64,000 nucleotides of DNA from Streptomyces nigrescens (GCA_024349765.1 AP026074.1:434001-498000); one strand, 5' to 3'. Counted from the stretch's first letter, positions 25,094-36,310 are shown. Notes: a model not told the origin generated them from the letters alone. Translations and numbers: made by a program.

Positions 25094-26395
25094 GTGCGCA
25101 CTCCCCGACCGCGACCACCGCGGTGGCTGCATGCCTGGACGGCGACGCTCTACTGGAAGGCCGCCGTCTTCATCACCGTCATGTGCTGCCTGCTCGCCGC
25201 CGTGCTCGGCATCCTGGTGCACGTCCTGGTCGACCGGCAGACCCAGGACCGTGCGCGCCACACGGCGCTGGCAGAACTGGACCGCAGCAAGTCCGTGTAC
25301 GTCGCGGGGGACCCCCTGGACCGCAACGTTTCGGTGGATCCGGCCGACCTTCCCGCTCCGCTGCGCGAGATGGCCGTGCGACGGCACGAGCGCGGGACCC
25401 AGCTCGCCACGCACCGGGGCCGCCCCGTGATGTGGGCCGCCACCCCCGTCGCCGGGGGGAAGGTGCTCGCGCTACGGCTGGACTACAGCGAACAGGCAGC
25501 CTCCCTCCGCGGCCTGGACGGGGCCATCATCGGCTCCTCCGCCGCCGCGATCGCCCTGACCCTGGCGGCCGGACTCATCTCCGTCTCCCGCATCACCCGC
25601 AGACTGCACCACACCGCCCGCGTCGCCCGACGTATCAGCACCGGCGACCTCGACGCCCGCGTGAACGACCCCCGCGCCCGGCGGCCCGCCCGGGCCCAGG
25701 ACGAGGCCGCCGCCGTGGCGACCGCGCTCGACGCGATGGCCGCCAGCCTCCAGACCCGACTGCACAGCGAACAGCGCTTCACCGCCGACGTCTCCCACGA
25801 GCTGCGCACCCCGCTCGCCGGGCTCCACTCAGCGGCGGAGCTGCTGCCGCCCGGCCGCCCGACCGAGATGGTGCGGGACCGGGTCCGGGCCCTGCGCGGG
25901 CTGACCGAGGACCTGCTGGAGATCTCCCGGCTCGACGCCCAGGTCGAGAGCGCCGACCTCGACATCCACCAACTGGGCCCCCTGGCCGAACGCGCGGTAC
26001 GGGCCACCGGAACGACGACCGAGGTCCGCATCGTGGGGGACGGCCAGGTCGAGACCGACCGGCGCAGGCTTGAACGCGTGCTGGGAAACCTGGTCGCCAA
26101 CGCCCACAAACACGGCCGCCTGCCCGTCGTGGTCATCATCGACGCGCCCGTCATCACCGTGCGGGACCACGGCGACGGCTATCCCGCGTACCTCCTCGAC
26201 CAGGGCCCGCAGCGCTTCCGGAGCCAGTCGGGCGGGTCTGACGCCGGCAGGCGAACCGGCCACGGCCTGGGCCTGACCATCGCCGCCGGCCAGGCCCACG
26301 TGCTCGGTGCCACCCTCCGCTTCTCCAACGCCCCCGACGGCGGCGCCGTCGCCGAACTCCACCTTCCGCCGTCCCCCGACCAGGTCGATAACTGA
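25094..26395 (+). CDS. Sensor histidine kinase, CseC-like, without adjacent response regulator
   Basis: A 433-residue membrane kinase. Membrane helix 1 at about residues 22-45 (AAVFITVMCCLLAAVLGILV), an extracellular loop of about 110 residues, helix 2 at about 148-170, then HAMP, the dimerisation box FTADVSHELRTPLAGLHSAA with the phospho-acceptor histidine, and an ATPase domain with N-box LGNLVANAHKHG, G1 DHGDGYP and G2 GHGLGLTIA. GTG at 25094, three bases after the CseA-like stop, implies tight co-transcription. In the sigE-cseABC operon a response regulator lies between the two; here it is missing, so the partner must be elsewhere. Confidence 0.88.
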   Translation: MRTPRPRPPRWLHAWTATLYWKAAVFITVMCCLLAAVLGILVHVLVDRQTQDRARHTALAELDRSKSVYVAGDPLDRNVSVDPADLPAPLREMAVRRHERGTQLATHRGRPVMWAATPVAGGKVLALRLDYSEQAASLRGLDGAIIGSSAAAIALTLAAGLISVSRITRRLHHTARVARRISTGDLDARVNDPRARRPARAQDEAAAVATALDAMAASLQTRLHSEQRFTADVSHELRTPLAGLHSAAELLPPGRPTEMVRDRVRALRGLTEDLLEISRLDAQVESADLDIHQLGPLAERAVRATGTTTEVRIVGDGQVETDRRRLERVLGNLVANAHKHGRLPVVVIIDAPVITVRDHGDGYPAYLLDQGPQRFRSQSGGSDAGRRTGHGLGLTIAAGQAHVLGATLRFSNAPDGGAVAELHLPPSPDQVDN

Positions 26396-26658
26396 CCTGC
26401 TCATTCCTCCACGTTGGACGGCAACACCGGTACCGCCACCGTCAAGGACCCTGAGCACGGTGTCACCAGGGTGCGAACCACGAGACGCCTGGCCCGGTGG
26501 CGAGCCGGATGGATCCCAACGGAACCTTCACGTTCTCCGAGCCGAAGCCCGCGGCGCAGGCCGATGCCACCGCCAAGATCATCTACCGGCACGACGCGCA
26601 TGGCCGGGTGGCGACGCGTGACGAACGGCCCAACGCCCCAACTCCCGGCGGACACGGC

Positions 26659-27852
26659 CTAGCGGAGCTCGACGGTGACCCCCATCCGCTCCAGGAAGGG
26701 CACCACCGCTTCGAAGTAGCTCAGCTCGCCGTCCGCGTCCACGCTGACATCCACCAGTGCCTGCCGGGACACGTCCGCGTCGTGCCAGACGAGCGTGAAA
26801 GGCACGCGGGGCGCCTCGCCGCCGCATTGGCAGCCGCGCAGCACGTTCCAGCACTGGTGCCATCGGGATCCCGGGCCGCCGACCGCCTCGCCGATCGCGC
26901 AGTGCAGGCCCGGGATGTCCGTGGCGTACCGCCCGTCCATCTCGCACACCGCGCCGGGCTCCTCGGGGCCCAGGCACACCTCCGTGAACCGTAGCCACTC
27001 ACTGCGCCCCACGGTCGGGAACCGCGCCCACGCGTTGCGTTCGCGGGGCGGGCCCGCGCGCCAGGCGTCCCACACGGGCCGGGCCGCGGGCGGAAAGGGC
27101 ACGCGACGGAAGAGCCCGCCCTTGAGCGTGACGTCGATGAGGGCGCCGCCCAGCGTGGAGGGACGGCACTCGTCGACGTCCACCGCGATGTACTCGTCGA
27201 CCGCGGTGGGCCGGCCCTCACCGTCGAGGAGCCAGAGCTTCAGGTTGTCGCCGCCGTGACGGGGGTGGACCAGGCGGCGCACCAGGTTCGGCGCGGGCTC
27301 GCAGCCGATGAGCCGTACGGGCGGCCGGGCGGGTTCCGGCCCGTCGCCGTAGAGGCCGTCCACCCGGAGGCAGCGTCCGAGCGGGCCGCCGCTGGGGCCG
27401 TTCAGGAGGAGCACGTCCGCCCTCTCCGGTTCCTTGCGGTGCAAGCGCGGCCCCTCGCTGACCACGCACTCGACGACGAGGTCGAGGCGCGTGGGGTCCT
27501 GCGTACTGGGCGCGCTGTCGAGGACGAGGACGTCTTCGAGCGCGAAGTAGTCGCAGGTGTACGGATCCTCGGTGTCCAAGTCCTCCACGATGAGGTCCAA
27601 CGCGCCGAAGGGGACGGTCGCGTGGCCCGTACACCGCTCGGCGGCCTTGAGGAGCCGGCCGGTGGGCGCGCAGCCGAGGAAGGTCAGTTGCTCCCGGAAG
27701 ACGGCCCGGTCCATGAACAACCCGTCGGCGTCGACGCACCGCGCCCACACCGTCTGCTCCCCGTCCCACTCCTCGCTGACGAGCGCGAAGCGCAGAGGTA
27801 GATCCCGCCCCCAGCCGACCTCACGGAGCGAACCGTCCTCGTCGTCGTCCAT
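26659..27852 (-). CDS. Protein with C-terminal barstar-like domain
   Basis: A 397-residue soluble acidic protein. The C-terminal about 95 residues match barstar (ribonuclease inhibitor) features: GLHCAIGEAVGGPGSRWHQC, WNVLRGCQCGGEAPRVPFTL, VWHDADVSRQAL and the final strand FLERMGVTVELR. The first 290 residues hold other beta-rich units of unknown function (VWARCVDADGLFMDRAVFRE, YTCDYFALEDVLVLDS). Barstar domains block barnase-like toxins, and streptomycete genomes carry many such immunity-like proteins; no barnase-type toxin is visible beside it. ATG 27850-27852. Between the kinase and this gene, 26396-26658 holds no convincing gene. Confidence 0.72.
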   Translation of the reverse strand: MDDDEDGSLREVGWGRDLPLRFALVSEEWDGEQTVWARCVDADGLFMDRAVFREQLTFLGCAPTGRLLKAAERCTGHATVPFGALDLIVEDLDTEDPYTCDYFALEDVLVLDSAPSTQDPTRLDLVVECVVSEGPRLHRKEPERADVLLLNGPSGGPLGRCLRVDGLYGDGPEPARPPVRLIGCEPAPNLVRRLVHPRHGGDNLKLWLLDGEGRPTAVDEYIAVDVDECRPSTLGGALIDVTLKGGLFRRVPFPPAARPVWDAWRAGPPRERNAWARFPTVGRSEWLRFTEVCLGPEEPGAVCEMDGRYATDIPGLHCAIGEAVGGPGSRWHQCWNVLRGCQCGGEAPRVPFTLVWHDADVSRQALVDVSVDADGELSYFEAVVPFLERMGVTVELR

Positions 27853-28409
27853 GGCACCTTGCTCCCCTTCGGCCTCCGAGAGCCGAGCCGATCATAGGTC
27901 CTGCGCCTGTCGGACGGTCGGTCCAAGGTGTTGGGGCTCCAGTAGCTGCGACGGGTAGGTGAGCATGCCTCCAAGCGGCGCGACATCGTTCGAGTACGCG
28001 ATGACGAATGTCAGCCACCACTGTCTCGTCCACGGAGGCACGGGGCACCTTCTCAGGGCCAAGTGGGGTGAGAATGCTGGTTGTTGACCGCACAGGCTCC
28101 TGAGAATCGATGCGCGGCCACCATCACCGACGGCCCGTGGCGTGCGTCCTTCGAGTCCGTCTACCTCGATGCGTCACCCACGCACGGCTCAAGCTCCCGC
28201 CCCGGCCGCGTCGGCCTGGGGATATAAACCCGTGGGTTGATGGGGGCGATGGATGGCAACCGGTGGGTTGATGCGGGTCGGTGGCGGCGGGTGACAGCGT
28301 TGTGTCCGCACGGAACTTCGGTATGGCGCACCGATGCGCGACCGCGGGCAAAGCTGACTGTCAGTCAGTTGCGCCCGGTTCCGTCAGAAGACCGACTCAG
28401 GGAGGGGCC
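27853..28409. other. Divergent intergenic region with a short direct repeat and a palindrome
   Basis: 557 bases between the barstar-domain gene and the hydrolase. GTGGGTTGATG is repeated exactly at 28232-28242 and 28263-28273. A 15-bp palindrome lies at 28354-28368. Frames here do not look coding. Confidence 0.35.
28354..28368. promoter_or_regulatory. Palindromic operator upstream of the Tat-exported hydrolase
   Basis: CTGACTG, T, CAGTCAG: perfect 7-bp arms, 42 bases before the GTG at 28410. The pattern is like TetR-type operators; no TetR gene is adjacent, so the regulator is in trans. Confidence 0.55.
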
Positions 28410-29618
28410 GTGGCCACCACACCGTTCACCAGTCCAGACACCTTGACGCGCCGTCGCCTGCTGGGAGCCGCGCTGGCGGTCGGCGCGGCCGTGCCGCTTG
28501 GCCTGGCCGGCCCGGCCCGGGCGGACGCAGGGGCGTCGCCGGTCCCGGTGCAGCTCACCCTGCCCGCGCCGACCGGGCCGTACCCGGTGGGTACGGTGGC
28601 GCTGCACCTCGTCGACGCCGCCCGCCCGGATCCCGTGGCGGGCCCGGGGCACCATCGGGAGCTGATGGCGAGTGTCTGGTACCCCGCCCGGGACGTCGAG
28701 CGGTATCCACTGGCGCCGTGGATGTCCGCGGGCACTCTGCGGGGGCTGCTCACGTCCGCGGAGTTCCCCGCCGATGTCGCACAGGCGCCGCTCACCGCCG
28801 GCCACCAGAGTGCCCCGGTGCGGCGGAGCGGCCGAGAGCTGCCCGTCGTCGTGTTCTCGCACGGTGCGCACAGCCACCGTGCCGACCACACCGTCATGGT
28901 GCAGGAACTCGCCAGCCACGGCTACGTGGTGGTGACGGTGGACCACACCTACGACGCGTTCACCGAGTTCCCCGACGGGCGGATCCTCGCCCCGCTCGCG
29001 GACCCGCAGCACGCGATGGGGCCGGCGGACTTCGCCGCGGACATCCGGTTCGTCCTCGACTGCGTCGAGGATCTCGCCGCCGGCCGCAATCCCGACGCCG
29101 ACGGCCGGTCGCTGCCGGAGGGCCTGACCGGCGCGATCGACCCGCGGCGCATCGGCATGTTCGGCTGGTCGAAGGGTGGGACGGCGACCGCCCGCGTCAT
29201 GCTCGACGACCCGCGCGTCCGGGCCGGTCTGAGTCTCGACGGCCCGATGCAGCCCACCATGACCGGCGACCTCGACCGGCCGTTCATGATGATGACCGCC
29301 CAGTTCACCCGGGCCCAGGACCCCGGCGTCGCCGAGTTCTGGACGCACCTGCGCGGGTGGCGGCTCAACATCCAGGCCCAGGGCGCCGTCCACTCGTCCT
29401 ACGGCGACAACCAGGTGCTGATTCCACAGCTGGCGAAGGCGGTGGGGATGAGCGACGAGCGGCTACGCGCCTGGATCGGCACCCTGGCCCCGGCCCGGGC
29501 AGTGCGCATACAGCAGGCGTACCCGCTCGCGTTCTTCGACCGGCACCTGCGCCACCGGCGCGGACACGTGCTGGACGGCCCGTCCCGCGCCTTCCCGGAG
29601 GTGACCTTCCTGCCGTGA
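28410..29618 (+). CDS. Tat-exported alpha/beta hydrolase, PAF-acetylhydrolase/lipase-like
   Basis: A 402-residue secreted hydrolase. GTG at 28410 follows GGAGGGG. The signal TRRRLLGAALAVGAAVPLGL with twin arginines, ending PARADA, points to the Tat pathway. The body fits platelet-activating-factor acetylhydrolase-like lipases: LMASVWYPARDVERYPLAPW, VVVFSHGAHSHRADHTVMVQ (oxyanion region), the nucleophile elbow GMFGWSKGG with the catalytic serine, and SLDGPMQPTM following it. The catalytic histidine is probably in GAVHSSYGD. It would cleave acyl esters outside the cell. It stands alone, with a palindromic operator just upstream. Confidence 0.85.
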   Translation: MATTPFTSPDTLTRRRLLGAALAVGAAVPLGLAGPARADAGASPVPVQLTLPAPTGPYPVGTVALHLVDAARPDPVAGPGHHRELMASVWYPARDVERYPLAPWMSAGTLRGLLTSAEFPADVAQAPLTAGHQSAPVRRSGRELPVVVFSHGAHSHRADHTVMVQELASHGYVVVTVDHTYDAFTEFPDGRILAPLADPQHAMGPADFAADIRFVLDCVEDLAAGRNPDADGRSLPEGLTGAIDPRRIGMFGWSKGGTATARVMLDDPRVRAGLSLDGPMQPTMTGDLDRPFMMMTAQFTRAQDPGVAEFWTHLRGWRLNIQAQGAVHSSYGDNQVLIPQLAKAVGMSDERLRAWIGTLAPARAVRIQQAYPLAFFDRHLRHRRGHVLDGPSRAFPEVTFLP

Positions 29619-29734
29619 GACGTGGATCGCCTCCGCCGTATCGCGCGCTGCCCACGCCGCGCGCGCCGCCCGCGCCGATCCGACCGGTTGACCGGGCCTT
29701 TCGCCCCGACGCAGCGGTGCCAGCGAGCGAGCGC

Positions 29735-30634
29735 CTAGTGGGGTATTGGGGCGTCAGACGAGACGCCGATGCTGCTGGTGATCATGGCTGTGTGGTACAT
29801 CATGAAGCCGATGCAGGCGTGTGCGTGCGTGCCGGAGTCGGAGTCGGGGAAGCTCGGCACCTGCGAGAAGCTGTTCGTCGGCAGGAACCGGTAGCCCGCG
29901 GGCGGGTTTTGCCGGAACCGCTGGGTGTAGCAGCTGGACACGGCGCCGGGCGACGGGGTCAGCTCCGCGGGTTCGGTGAGGATGAAGGGGCTGTCGAAGT
30001 CGATGACTTCGCGTAGGAGCCCCGAGGGTTTCATCGCGGTGATGAACTTCCGCATGGCCTGGATGCCGGAGCTGAACGAGGTGACGCCGACGTCCGTGAG
30101 AGTCGGCGGCGGGAGGAACGGGACGAACGCGGCCTGGATGGCCGCTGTGATGTTGCTCAGGGTCGCGACCGGGTCGATGGAGAACATGTTCTGCTGAGGG
30201 TCGACGCCGAGCGCGGCCATGGTGGTGAACGGCACCAGCAGCGGAACACGCCGGACGGATGCCAACTGGCTGCCCTGGAGCGCGATGTACCGCTGCAGGC
30301 TGCCGGACCAGCCGCCGGCGAAAGTGGGGTAGTCGGTTTCCTTGGCATGGATGAGGGGAGGCTGCGGCGGGGGCCGGAGCTGGAGGACTGTCGGGTGGAA
30401 GAAGACCTGTATCCGGGAGAAGTCGGTGGTGCCGAACGGTACCGCGACACCCACCCAGAACACGTTGCTGTCCTTGGTGACCTTGAACAGGAATTCGTGG
30501 ATCGTCGCGGTCAGCTGTATCTCTTCCAGGAACTCCCCCTGCACCACGGGTTTGATCACCGGGTTGGTCACGGCGTGCGGAAGCGTCAGGGGAAGCGGGT
30601 TGGTTTGTGTCACCGTGATGTTCATGGTCGTCAT
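29735..30634 (-). CDS. Unknown protein behind a double-MerR regulator
   Basis: A 299-residue protein I do not recognise. It lacks a signal peptide and membrane helix; the sequence is proline-rich with many beta-strand-like hydrophobic runs (QVFFHPTVLQLRPPPQPPLI, TFAGGWSGSLQRYIALQGSQ, VRRVPLLVPFTTMAALGVDP) and ends with ACIGFMMYHTAMITSSIGVS. The QRYIALQGSQ stretch recalls lipase-like proteins but no G-x-S-x-G elbow is present. ATG at 30634, with a second at 30625 that has GGTGAG at better spacing. Two exact 14-base repeats with 21-base period lie immediately upstream. It is downstream of the MerR gene on the same strand. Confidence 0.65.
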   Translation of the reverse strand: MTTMNITVTQTNPLPLTLPHAVTNPVIKPVVQGEFLEEIQLTATIHEFLFKVTKDSNVFWVGVAVPFGTTDFSRIQVFFHPTVLQLRPPPQPPLIHAKETDYPTFAGGWSGSLQRYIALQGSQLASVRRVPLLVPFTTMAALGVDPQQNMFSIDPVATLSNITAAIQAAFVPFLPPPTLTDVGVTSFSSGIQAMRKFITAMKPSGLLREVIDFDSPFILTEPAELTPSPGAVSSCYTQRFRQNPPAGYRFLPTNSFSQVPSFPDSDSGTHAHACIGFMMYHTAMITSSIGVSSDAPIPH

Positions 30635-30640
30635 CTCACC

Positions 30641-30675
30641 TACTCGGTGACCTCGTTCCGGTACTCGGTGACCTC
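30641..30675. repeat. 14-bp direct repeat pair, 21-bp period
   Basis: TACTCGGTGACCTC occurs at 30641-30654 and 30662-30675. The 21-bp step equals two helical turns, so both copies face the same side, as for an activator or repressor binding in tandem just before the unknown gene's start. Confidence 0.6.
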
Positions 30676-30844
30676 TTGTCCTGGCAGTAGCACAAGGCCG
30701 TACGCAGGGGCCACGCGAACGGCCCCTCCACAACCTCAGGAGACACCCGCCGCTCGGCACCCGCAACTGGGGCTTCCACGAGCGGCAGCCGTTGTCAAGT
30801 CAACGACTCGGCGGAGGGCCGCTCGTGAGCTGCCTTGCCGGTCG

Positions 30845-30886
30845 CCCCTCGCATGTGGACGACAACCCCTCGCATGTGGCCGTCAA
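30845..30886. repeat. Second direct repeat pair, 21-bp period
   Basis: CCCCTCGCATGTGG occurs at 30845-30858 and 30866-30879, each followed by a CG-C-CAA element, giving two tandem 21-bp units. It lies between the MerR stop codon and the pair at 30641, with a different sequence but the same period. Confidence 0.6.
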
Positions 30887-30913
30887 AGCGAGTGGCTAGC
30901 TGACCCAAGACAC

Positions 30914-31642
30914 CTAAGGAGCTGAGGCGGTCAGCGAGAGCACGGCACTGAGTGCGGCGGCACCATCGAGGAGTGCTTTGGAGCGAGCCGCGATGCCGGC
31001 GTCCCTGGCGGCCAGCGCGGCGGCGACCTCTTCCGACCGGTGGGCGCATCGCAGCTCCGGCATGAGCGTCCGAAGAGGTGCGATGCGGTAACCGGCCTTC
31101 CGCAGCTGGTGAACGATCCGGGCATCCCGCACCTGAGTTGGCGTGTATCGCCGTGTTTCCCGCACGGAGTCGCGGTCGGGGACGACAAGTTCCTCCGTGT
31201 CCCAGTGCCGCAGCGTCGAGGGCCGTACGCCCAAGGCGGCGGCGAGTTCGGAGATGCTCATCGAGTCCGATGCGTGTACGTCTTCGATGGGCTCACCGGT
31301 GATCGCCCGGGCCGCCTCCTCGGCCTGCCTCAGTTGCCTGCGCTCCGCGTCGAGCCGGGCGTGTGCAGCGTCGAGCAGGGCAAGCGCGTCCTGCGAGGTG
31401 GGTGACTGGTGGACGGCCCGAATGATCTTCTTGGCCTCGGTCGGACCCGCTCCAGCTGCCAGGGCCCGGTAGGCCAGCGCGGACTGCAGATGTGTCTCCG
31501 TATAGATCCGGTAGCCGGCGGCGGTGCGCGTCGCCGGCGGAAGCACACCGTCGCGCTCGAGATTGCGTACCTGTTGAACGGAGCACCCGGCGCGCCGTGC
31601 GACGTCGACGGTGCGCATGCCACCCGATTTGAGACCTGACAT
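30914..31642 (-). CDS. Double-MerR transcriptional regulator (two HTH domains)
   Basis: A 242-residue regulator with two MerR-type winged helices in one chain. The first, residues 9-50, is MRTVDVARRAGCSVQQVRNL then RTAAGYRIYTETHL; the second, residues 127-170, is MSISELAAALGVRPSTLRHW then TRRYTPTQVRDARIVHQLRK. A helical linker with SPTSQDALALLDAAHARLDA separates them. Normal MerR proteins have one such domain and dimerise; this arrangement suggests binding as an internal pseudo-dimer or contact with two sites. The 21-bp-period repeats downstream may be its targets. It is divergent from the DUF6194 gene (MerR ATG at 31642, DUF6194 ATG at 31706). Confidence 0.82.
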   Translation of the reverse strand: MSGLKSGGMRTVDVARRAGCSVQQVRNLERDGVLPPATRTAAGYRIYTETHLQSALAYRALAAGAGPTEAKKIIRAVHQSPTSQDALALLDAAHARLDAERRQLRQAEEAARAITGEPIEDVHASDSMSISELAAALGVRPSTLRHWDTEELVVPDRDSVRETRRYTPTQVRDARIVHQLRKAGYRIAPLRTLMPELRCAHRSEEVAAALAARDAGIAARSKALLDGAAALSAVLSLTASAP

Positions 31643-31705
31643 CGCTCAGCCCCTCCATCGCAGCCTCAAAGTCTCCACAAGCACTTCAATGCAACGCTAG
31701 AGCAC

Positions 31706-32180
31706 ATGACCATGGACGAGATCATCAGTTTCGTGGACGGGCTCGACGGCGTCCTGACCCTCCGGCCGGCGCCCGGCGACGGCTCGCCGGAAATCGGCTG
31801 GGGCGACACGTTCTTCTACTACGCACCTGACGGCGTCACCCCGACCGCGACCCAACCGTTCGCGACAGTCGTGATCAAGAACTACCCGGGCGACGAGGCA
31901 TCACGTCTGGAGCGCCCGGACACCTTCCGCGTGAACATCTCTGCCGGGAAGGAAGCGTTCATCCGGTGGACCGGTCACGCGCCCCGCGAACCAGCCCCCA
32001 CCGAAGTCGACCCCCAGCACCACCGACACCGTGATCGCGCACCCCGTCTACGGCACCGTCGGCTGGCTGGCAGTGGTGAATCCGGGCCCGCGTACGGAAG
32101 CGGCAGCCCGTGAACTGCTGTCCACGGCCTATCACCTCGCACGCTCCCGCTATGAGCGACGCACTGAATCTGCGGAGTGA
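31706..32180 (+). pseudogene. DUF6194-family gene with a one-base frameshift
   Basis: The first frame gives MTMDEIISFVDGLDGVLTLR, GWGDTFFYYAPDGVTP, FRVNISAGKEAFIRWTGHAP and then loses similarity after about residue 98. The following frame continues STTDTVIAHPVYGTVGWLAV, VNPGPRTEAAARELLSTAYH and LARSRYERRTE to a stop at 32180. Removing one C from the run of five at about 32010 restores a single 157-residue protein. The family has unknown function. Either a true frameshift or a base-calling error in the C run. Confidence 0.75.
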
Positions 32181-32477
32181 CAGCGCGACCGTGCCGTGCA
32201 CCCTGACTGCAGGGGACATGGCGCCAGCCGGTGTGGTCAAGGGAAATGACGGCCTGTCATCGAGCTCGGTGCCCGCCATGAACCAGCAGCGTCGCGGTCG
32301 TTCCGGTCCCCTTCACGTCACGTCATTGGGCGCGTTGTGCAACCTGTGCCCCGCCCACCCCTGGTCCTGCACCCAGTCCGCCGGAGCCGGCGAGTTCCCT
32401 CGAACCGCAAGGGTGCCGGACGTCTCGCCCGGGCCGCCGGTGTGCCACCCCTCTCCCACACGTTCACCGCGTGAGCC
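32181..32477. other. Intergenic region, nothing recognised
   Basis: About 300 bases between the DUF6194 gene and the lipase terminator. An open plus-strand frame here is low-complexity serine/proline and has no ribosome site. Confidence 0.3.
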
Positions 32478-32507
32478 GGCTCCGGGCGGTCCGTCCCGCC
32501 CGGAGCC
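32478..32507 (-). terminator. Strong terminator hairpin after the lipase gene
   Basis: GGCTCCGGGCGG, loop TCCGTC, CCGCCCGGAGCC: a perfect 12-bp GC-rich stem 17 bases past the lipase stop codon. Confidence 0.75.
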
Positions 32508-32524
32508 GTAGGTGCGCAATCGGG

Positions 32525-33328
32525 TCAGCTGCAGTGGGGCGTGAAGGCGGGGTCGGCGGGGCCGCTGCGGCCGAGGGCGTTGAGTACCCACTGGGCGACG
32601 ACCGGATCGTTGGGGCTCTGGTCGTGTTCGAAGGCGTCCAGGGGGCAGCGGTCCTGGAGCGTGATGTTGGTGACCTGCTTCGCCGGTCCGCTGAGGAAGG
32701 CGCTGGTGTACGGGGTCACGACCTCGTCGTGCTTGGTGGTGATCACGGTGTAGTCGGGGCCCGGCACCGTGTCGCCCTTCGCGTTGAGGTGGGTCAGGAA
32801 CGGTGAGCCGACCATCTGGTCGGTGCAGGCGTCGCAGCCGGCAAACCCGGTCGGGATGGTCAGGGGGTTGGTCGTGCCGTGGTTCGAGGGGACGATTCCC
32901 ACCAGCTCGTCGACCTTGGCGGCGCCGCCGAGGAAGTCGAGGTAGTAGCGGGGCATCATCCCGCCCTGACTGTGACCGACCAGGTCGACCTTCTTGGCGC
33001 CGGTCGCGCCGAGCACCGAGTCGACGAAGGTGTCGAGCTCCTGGGCCGAATCGGCGATGTGGGCGGTGGCGTTATTGCCGTAGTTGAGTGCGAAGACGCA
33101 GTATCCGGCGTCCTTGATCTGCGGCGACAGGATCGACCAGTTCTTGGCCATGTCCTCGAAGGTGCCGTGCACCAGCACGACGGGGTAGGGGTGCGCGGCG
33201 GACGGCTTGCACGTCCAGTCGTTCGCGCCGGGCGGTGAGACGCCGTCGGCCTGGGCGGGGCCGGCCGTGAAACCGAAGAAGGCGCAGGTGGCCACCATCA
33301 GGGCAAGGGGGAGGGTCCTCAGACGCAT
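32525..33328 (-). CDS. Secreted lipase/esterase (alpha/beta hydrolase, lipase class 2-like)
   Basis: A 267-residue exported enzyme. Signal peptide LPLALMVATCAFFGFTAGPA with cleavage after AQA. The mature enzyme shows the oxyanion loop VVLVHGTFEDMAKNWS, nucleophile elbow GHSQGG (catalytic serine, about residue 134), the aspartate region around TVITTKHDEVVTPY and a final histidine near AFEHDQSPNDPVV. Six cysteines suggest disulfides, as in streptomycete extracellular lipases. The start at 33328 has AAAGGAA upstream; longer in-frame extension lacks one. It would hydrolyse triacylglycerols or short-chain esters outside the cell. Confidence 0.87.
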   Translation of the reverse strand: MRLRTLPLALMVATCAFFGFTAGPAQADGVSPPGANDWTCKPSAAHPYPVVLVHGTFEDMAKNWSILSPQIKDAGYCVFALNYGNNATAHIADSAQELDTFVDSVLGATGAKKVDLVGHSQGGMMPRYYLDFLGGAAKVDELVGIVPSNHGTTNPLTIPTGFAGCDACTDQMVGSPFLTHLNAKGDTVPGPDYTVITTKHDEVVTPYTSAFLSGPAKQVTNITLQDRCPLDAFEHDQSPNDPVVAQWVLNALGRSGPADPAFTPHCS

Positions 33329-33754
33329 GCCGTTCCTTTCGCGGACCGCGCGGGCGGAGCCCACGTGGCCACCGGGTGCCGACTGCGCACGGGAGCCTGA
33401 AGGCGGCGGCTCGCCCCCTGTGCGCTGACGACAGCTGTGTCCCCTGTTCGGCAATGTCGAACAGTAAGCGGGATTCTGGATTCCGGTTACTGGCGCGTCA
33501 ACCCTTCGGGCGCCCATTGAGGCGCTGAACACACGGGCCGGCTCGGACGGCGACGATATGCCCCGATTCACTCAATTCTGGCCGTTCTGACCAGCTCCGT
33601 CAGGCGCTGCCCATCGGCGGGCCCGGACCCCGCCGCCGTGCCGTCAGGTGTTCCCGGGGCGACTCGGGGGTCGGCGGAGCGCCCTCGGCTCCGTCCCCGT
33701 GAGCCATGGGGCGGCTGTGGAGAGGCGCGGTGTCCGCGCGCGTGCGAGTCTGAA

Positions 33755-33780
33755 TGGGCCGGATGCCGGCATCCGGCCCA
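33755..33780. repeat. 26-bp perfect palindrome upstream of katG
   Basis: The left arm TGGGCCGGATGCC meets its exact complement GGCATCCGGCCCA with no spacer. It is about 265 bases before the katG start and 425 bases before the lipase start; it could be a protein-binding site, a cruciform or a bidirectional terminator. Confidence 0.7.
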
Positions 33781-33806
33781 GAAGGAGCATGTCCGAATTG
33801 CCATGA

Positions 33807-36227
<2,421 letters not shown>

Positions 36228-36234
36228 GCCCGAG

Positions 36235-36267
36235 GTCCCGGTCGGCCAGTCATCGGCCGACCGGGAC
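36235..36267 (+). terminator. katG terminator
   Basis: GTCCCGGTCGGCC, 7-base loop, GGCCGACCGGGAC: a perfect 13-bp stem 7 bases after the katG stop codon. Confidence 0.8.
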
Positions 36268-36310
36268 TTGCTGGGACCGGGACGTGCTCGGACCCCAGGG
36301 TGGTGACGAG

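Noticed and set aside
26396-26658. Possible Rhs/YD-repeat scrap (YRHDAHGRVATRD)
   Set aside because: Too short, no second repeat, no toxin or core domain; the resemblance may be chance.
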